A program made the translations under genes and the position numbers. The notes beneath the pieces were generated by a model. That model saw nothing but the letters and a program-made list of their open reading frames with translations. It searched no databases and was not told the DNA's origin. A stretch of 64,000 nucleotides of DNA from Aselliscus stoliczkanus (taxonomy: Eukaryota; Chordata; Mammalia; Chiroptera; Hipposideridae), in contig CM066735.1 of the NCBI GenBank assembly GCA_033961575.1, positions 88,539,449 through 88,603,448 on the forward strand. Reading direction: 5' to 3'. Shown here in pieces: positions 60,309 to 64,000 of this stretch (position 1 is the first letter of the stretch; every line of letters begins with the position of its first letter).

Positions 60309-60611
60309 AGAGGTCGGAAAACTTTTGAGACAGAAGAGCCACTAGGGGTCAGCAAACTGTGGCTCGCGAGCCACGTGCGGTTCTTTGGGTACTTAGTGTG
60401 CCTCTGAAGTAAAATTGAAAATGAAAATACAACTATCATAGTTTCATTTATAACATTTTTAAAGGATATTATTCACATAATGGTGATTATGTAAAACTAT
60501 ATTTATGGCTCTCGAATAATTTTTAAATTGTTGAGAGGGATAGGATTGGCTCTTCCAGGGATCGGCAAAGAGCCATGTGTGGTTCGCGAGCTGCAGTTTG
60601 CGGATCCCTGG
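60309..60611 (-). mobile_element. Nonautonomous hAT element, copy 2 (inverted)
   Basis: Its reverse complement aligns along its whole length with the copy at 55149-55447, sharing for example 'ggaagagccaatcct', 'caatttaaaaattattc' and 'aataatatcctttaaaaat'. The flanks tctggagc (60301-60308) and tctggagg (60612-60619) match at 7 of 8 positions, fitting an 8-bp hAT target duplication that has gained one mutation. Confidence 0.86.
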
Positions 60612-61629
60612 TCTGGAGGAATCCAACATCCCTGTTTTCAATAGCATTAAACATTGAGCATATCAGATAATTCTATTTGTATGACAAAGCTCTATTTGCC
60701 TCAGATAATTGAGTTAACCATAGTTTTCTATATTTTAAAACTTTCATTAATATAACTTTTGTGAATTTGTTGCTAATATTGTAGAAATTAAATTTTTCAG
60801 TGAAATTCACCTCTTTGCCTCCTGATTCCCTGAGAGGTGGGATAGAATTTTTCTGGATTCTTGCTAAAGTTTCAATTACGTCTATTGTAAAGTTTAATAC
60901 AGAGAAAGCATTCAGTGAATAGTCGTTCAATGAATAAACGTTAGCATAACATGAACTCGTAAGATCGAAGTTGAATATGCTTCTAGTTAATTGTTTAATC
61001 AGTCAATTAATAAATTATTTAGCTTTTATTTGTAACATTACCATTAAGAAAAAGACCCTACTTTACCTGATACAACTGCCCGTAGAAGAGAATATTTCTT
61101 GCCTTGTTTCTACTGAGGCAGGATGTTGGGTAAATACAGTTTGGATTGACTGCAGAGTAAGAATACTTAACATTTTTTTTTTTTTTTTAACCAGAGAGGA
61201 TGTTAGGCCAAGTGGATATTAAGCACCATTAAAGTGAACTTTTTTTTTTTGACTTTTATACTTACACAAGTTTTAAATGCATTTAAATTGATTGATAGAA
61301 AACAGTGGGTATTTTACTTATATATTAATACTTGTGTAATATTTGCTTTATGAACTCTTTGACTTGACTTTTCATGTTTATGATTATAAAAGGACCAATG
61401 GCAAGAAAAGGGCATTCAACCCTAGATACTATGCCAGCTGTTATGTCGATTGGTTTGAAATTGCACTGTTTCTATTAATTCTTTAGAATTGATACTTGCA
61501 TAATAATTTTTTTTTTCTTTCTGTTCATCACCTTTTAATTTTAAGATTTTGAGGATTGTGGGCCCTCTTCCTTCCTGAACTCTGCAACTCCCTAACTTCC
61601 CAGTCCTCGCATAGCATTTGTCCAGGTGC

Positions 61630-61634
<5 letters not shown>

Positions 61635-61698
<64 letters not shown>
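61635..61698. repeat. (AT)n microsatellite
   Basis: Uninterrupted AT tract of about 32 units; translations with IYIY repeats are artefacts. Confidence 0.98.
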
Positions 61699-61702
<4 letters not shown>

Positions 61703-62084
61703 CTAGCCGGTGCACTGATTCAGAGGGGTCCTTTCAGGGAGACTCTGTATTTATTTGTGTTTTGCTTATAATTGTTCCCCAGTGATCGCCTAATACTCTC
61801 AGGAAGAGCTTCCTTATCCATTTTTGCACATGCCACTGGTAGTGTCATCAGGATAGCGTTTTCTTATGAGCCTGTTTATATCTGGGCAAGTTGGTCTCTG
61901 TGTTTTAGGAATAAGGCGTTCACTCGGACTGGAACTGGCCTTCATTTGGTTCCTCGTTTTATTGTATTGAGCTGTTTTGTTCAGTAATAGCCCCAAACCT
62001 CATTTTTAAAACAAGATAAAATTTGGAGGTAAGCTGAGGTTTGTCGCTGGTATAACAAGCACACATTTGGGTTTCAGACACACC

Positions 62085-62250
62085 TCAGTTCCCTATCCCT
62101 AACCTGCCACCAGGTGGCCTTGGGCAACTGACATCTTTGAATCTCTTTTCTCATCTATAAAATTGAAATTGTAATACTTACAGGGCTTCTTGAGGATCAG
62201 GGAAAAATATACACTGAATCAAATCCTAAATGTACCCTTGGAAACTTGTT
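62085..62250 (+). repeat. MIR fragment
   Basis: 'ggccttgggcaactgacatct', 'cttttctcatctataaaattg' and 'gggcttcttgaggatcaggg' match MIR in forward orientation. Confidence 0.68.
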
Positions 62251-62429
62251 ATCAATAGTCATCTTGTGTTCTTATGTAACAAAGTTCTGCAAGAGAGTAC
62301 ATATTGATTGAAGAAATATATAGAAAGTCCTCAGCATTGAGGTGTTCTGGATAGCTCTCTGGGGAGGGGTTATGTATTAGGAAAAACTCAATCTTCCTCC
62401 TGTGTTTCTACTTTACACAAACACTACTA

Positions 62430-63690
62430 CCACACTCACGACACTTCGGACACCAGATGTGTGGGTTTCCCACCCTAAATCAAGTAGTTTTGTGAACCAA
62501 CTGCACGTCCTACAATTCAACTCAATTCTGACACTAGTATTATATCCAGTGGGTTAAGGGTCAATTTCATAAAGTTACCCCTCTCCAGGTGCCAGTTGCA
62601 AGTCCAGGTTGTCACTTGTGCTTCTGACCAGTTAGCAGTAAATCGGAGCTTCCTGCCATCCCCTCTTCAGATTCCATTGATTTGCTAGAGCGGCTCACAG
62701 AACTCAGGAAAAACAGTTTACTTAACTGATTACTGGTTTATTCTAAAAGGATACCATAAAGGATACAGATGGACATCCAGATGGAAGAGATGCATAGGGA
62801 CAAGGTACCATATTTTGCCGTGTATAATGCGCACCCATGTTTTTGGCCCAAACTTTCAGGGGGAAAAAAAATCTTTTGTTTTAATTTAAAATTTTGTTTA
62901 CATTTTGGTACTTGTTTTGTATTATAAAGGAATTTTAGCATTTTTTAATATATTATGGTACAAGAAATTTTATGTCACAAATAATTACAAAACACAAAAA
63001 CAGATACAAGGTACAAGAAATTTTATGTACCAGTAACAAATTTACGATATTTATGCATCATAGAAGGCCAAAACCTCCTTGTTGCAAGTTCGCCGGAAAT
63101 TCAACAAAACCAGTATCGTCTTCCAGGATGTTATTTTGCATATAGATATCATTATTGATTTCTAGAGTTACACTTTTACTCAGAAGCATAAATAAAAGAA
63201 TTAAAAACATTTATGTAGATCAGAATTAGTACTGCCCATGTGCACATCCTTATTTTTCCCTCACAAATATGGGCAAAAAAATGTGCATTATGTACAGCAA
63301 AATACAGTATGTGGGAATGGGCCTGGAATTTCCATGCCTTCAACCAGGTTGGCCACTTCTAGCACCTCCACCTATTTAGCTACCCAGAAGCTCTCGTAAC
63401 CTTGTACTTTTGGGATTTTTATGGAGGCTTCATCATTAGGCATGACAATCATTAACTCCATTCACAGCCCTTCTCCCCTCTCTGGACAACAAGGTGGGTT
63501 GAAAATTCCTAGTTTCTAATTAATCATGGTTTGGTCTTTCTGGCAACCAGCCCTCATCAAGGAACCCACCCACATTAGAACAAAAATACTGCTGTCACCT
63601 AGGAAATTCCAAGGGATTTAGGAGCTCTGTTCCAGGAACCAGGGACAGAAACCCATATATATATTTACTGTTATCACACAGGTTCAATAG
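62430..63690. repeat. Old interspersed repeat (probably LTR class) split by a younger element
   Basis: The left part holds 'gatttgctagagcggctcaca' and 'agatggaagagatgcatag'. The right part holds 'ttatggaggcttcatcattag', 'ctggcaaccagccctcatc' and 'aattccaagggatttaggag'. Both are familiar as one old mammalian repeat. The two halves join smoothly once 62808-63307 and one TA are removed. Family name uncertain. Confidence 0.65.
62808..63307. mobile_element. 500-bp TA-flanked inverted-repeat element (mariner-type MITE)
   Basis: The left end CCATATTTTGCCGTGTATAA and the complement of the right end CTGTATTTTGCTGTACATAA begin inverted repeats about 26 bp long with a few mismatches. Flanking TA dinucleotides are at 62806-62807 and 63308-63309. 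The sequence outside is one continuous older repeat, so both boundaries are well supported. Internally 'ggtacaagaaattttatgt' occurs twice, about 53 bp apart (near 62957 and 63010). No transposase frame. TA duplication points to the Tc1/mariner superfamily. Confidence 0.78.
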
Positions 63691-63907
63691 TGGTTTATTG
63701 CCTTAGCATCAAGTTTAAAAGAATATATTTTGATAAAATGCTTAGAAGTTGAAAGCATAGTATTTTCATTTAATTTTAACCATTTGACAGAACATTTAAA
63801 ACGTGGTTATGTCCTTTAAAAATAGAGTGCTAATCACTAACTAAGCTTTAGACTATTGTGGGTGTTTTTAATATTACTTTGTTTTAATTCATTTCTTTTG
63901 TCATTGA

Positions 63908-63934
63908 ATTTCTTATCTATTATAGATAAGAAAT
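63908..63934. repeat. 27-bp palindrome containing two GATA motifs
   Basis: Arms atttcttatctat and atagataagaaat are exact complements around a single T. Each arm carries an AGATAAG/CTTATCT word, the WGATAR consensus, in inverted orientation. Confidence 0.9.
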
Positions 63935-64000
63935 GAAATTACATAGTTATTAAGTGAGGATCAGGAAGATACCTTTTGTTATGTCTCTTGTGATGTAAAT

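Larger units (their letters stand above)
51396..64000 (+). other. SLC4A7: SLC4A7 first intron (5' part)
   Basis: From the donor to the window end I see no further SLC4A7 exon: no segment encoding PDEEAVVDLG and no MERF-type start. Its recognisable repeats are listed separately; the rest (for example 52300-55100, 57110-58300, 59050-60100, 60700-61600) shows no gene or regulatory signal that I can support. Confidence 0.75.

Noticed and set aside
1..64000. CRISPR array, operon or other prokaryote-type system
   Set aside because: No regularly spaced repeats with unique spacers, no dense coding, and clear mammalian repeats throughout.
51396..64000. Second coding exon or MERF-type first exon of SLC4A7
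   Set aside because: I looked for codons for GPDEEAVVD and MERFRLEKK on the + strand and did not find them; a translated search with SLC4A7 would confirm their absence.

Overview
This window looks like nuclear DNA of a placental mammal: almost no coding sequence, one CpG-island promoter, L1, L2, MIR and MER5-type relics, many microsatellites, and a dense set of lineage-specific tRNA-derived SINEs. The SINE heads, the three-headed element near 47 kb and the C-rich tail ending in AATAAAATCTT resemble Rhin-1-type SINEs of yinpterochiropteran (horseshoe/leaf-nosed-type) bats as I remember them. That makes a bat of this group the best guess; the species cannot be told from the sequence alone.

The only gene I can name is SLC4A7 (electroneutral Na/HCO3 cotransporter NBCn1). 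Its first coding exon for the MEAD-type N-terminus lies at 51342-51389 on the + strand, inside a CpG island (about 50785-52050), and ends at a GT splice donor. Positions 1 to about 50.7 kb are therefore upstream intergenic DNA; in human this side of SLC4A7 is a long gene-poor stretch towards EOMES. Positions 51390-64000 are the start of a large first intron. The next coding exon (GPDEEAVVD...) and the alternative MERF-type first exon were not seen.

Region by region: 1-26 kb is intergenic DNA with ten full-length or head-only SINEs plus old repeats and microsatellites (two long SINEs, 3.9-4.3 and 22.6-23.1 kb, have clear duplicated flanks). 26.7-29.7 kb is an old, internally deleted L1 with a SINE inserted in it. 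30-40 kb is mostly unique DNA with a few old repeats and a perfect 31-bp palindrome. 40-46.3 kb carries three antisense L1 fragments, two with SINEs inside. 46.8-47.9 kb holds a three-headed compound SINE and a head-only SINE. 50.8-52 kb is the SLC4A7 promoter and first exon. 52-64 kb is intron with two opposite-facing copies of a hAT-type element, a Tigger-like element, a young SINE, an L1 fragment and a 500-bp TA-flanked inverted-repeat element nested in an older repeat.

No novel multi-gene system is visible. The most interesting content is the modular SINE family (17 copies: nine long, five head-only, three of the 'gctctgagcaacag' type) and the DNA-transposon insertions whose target duplications can be read directly.
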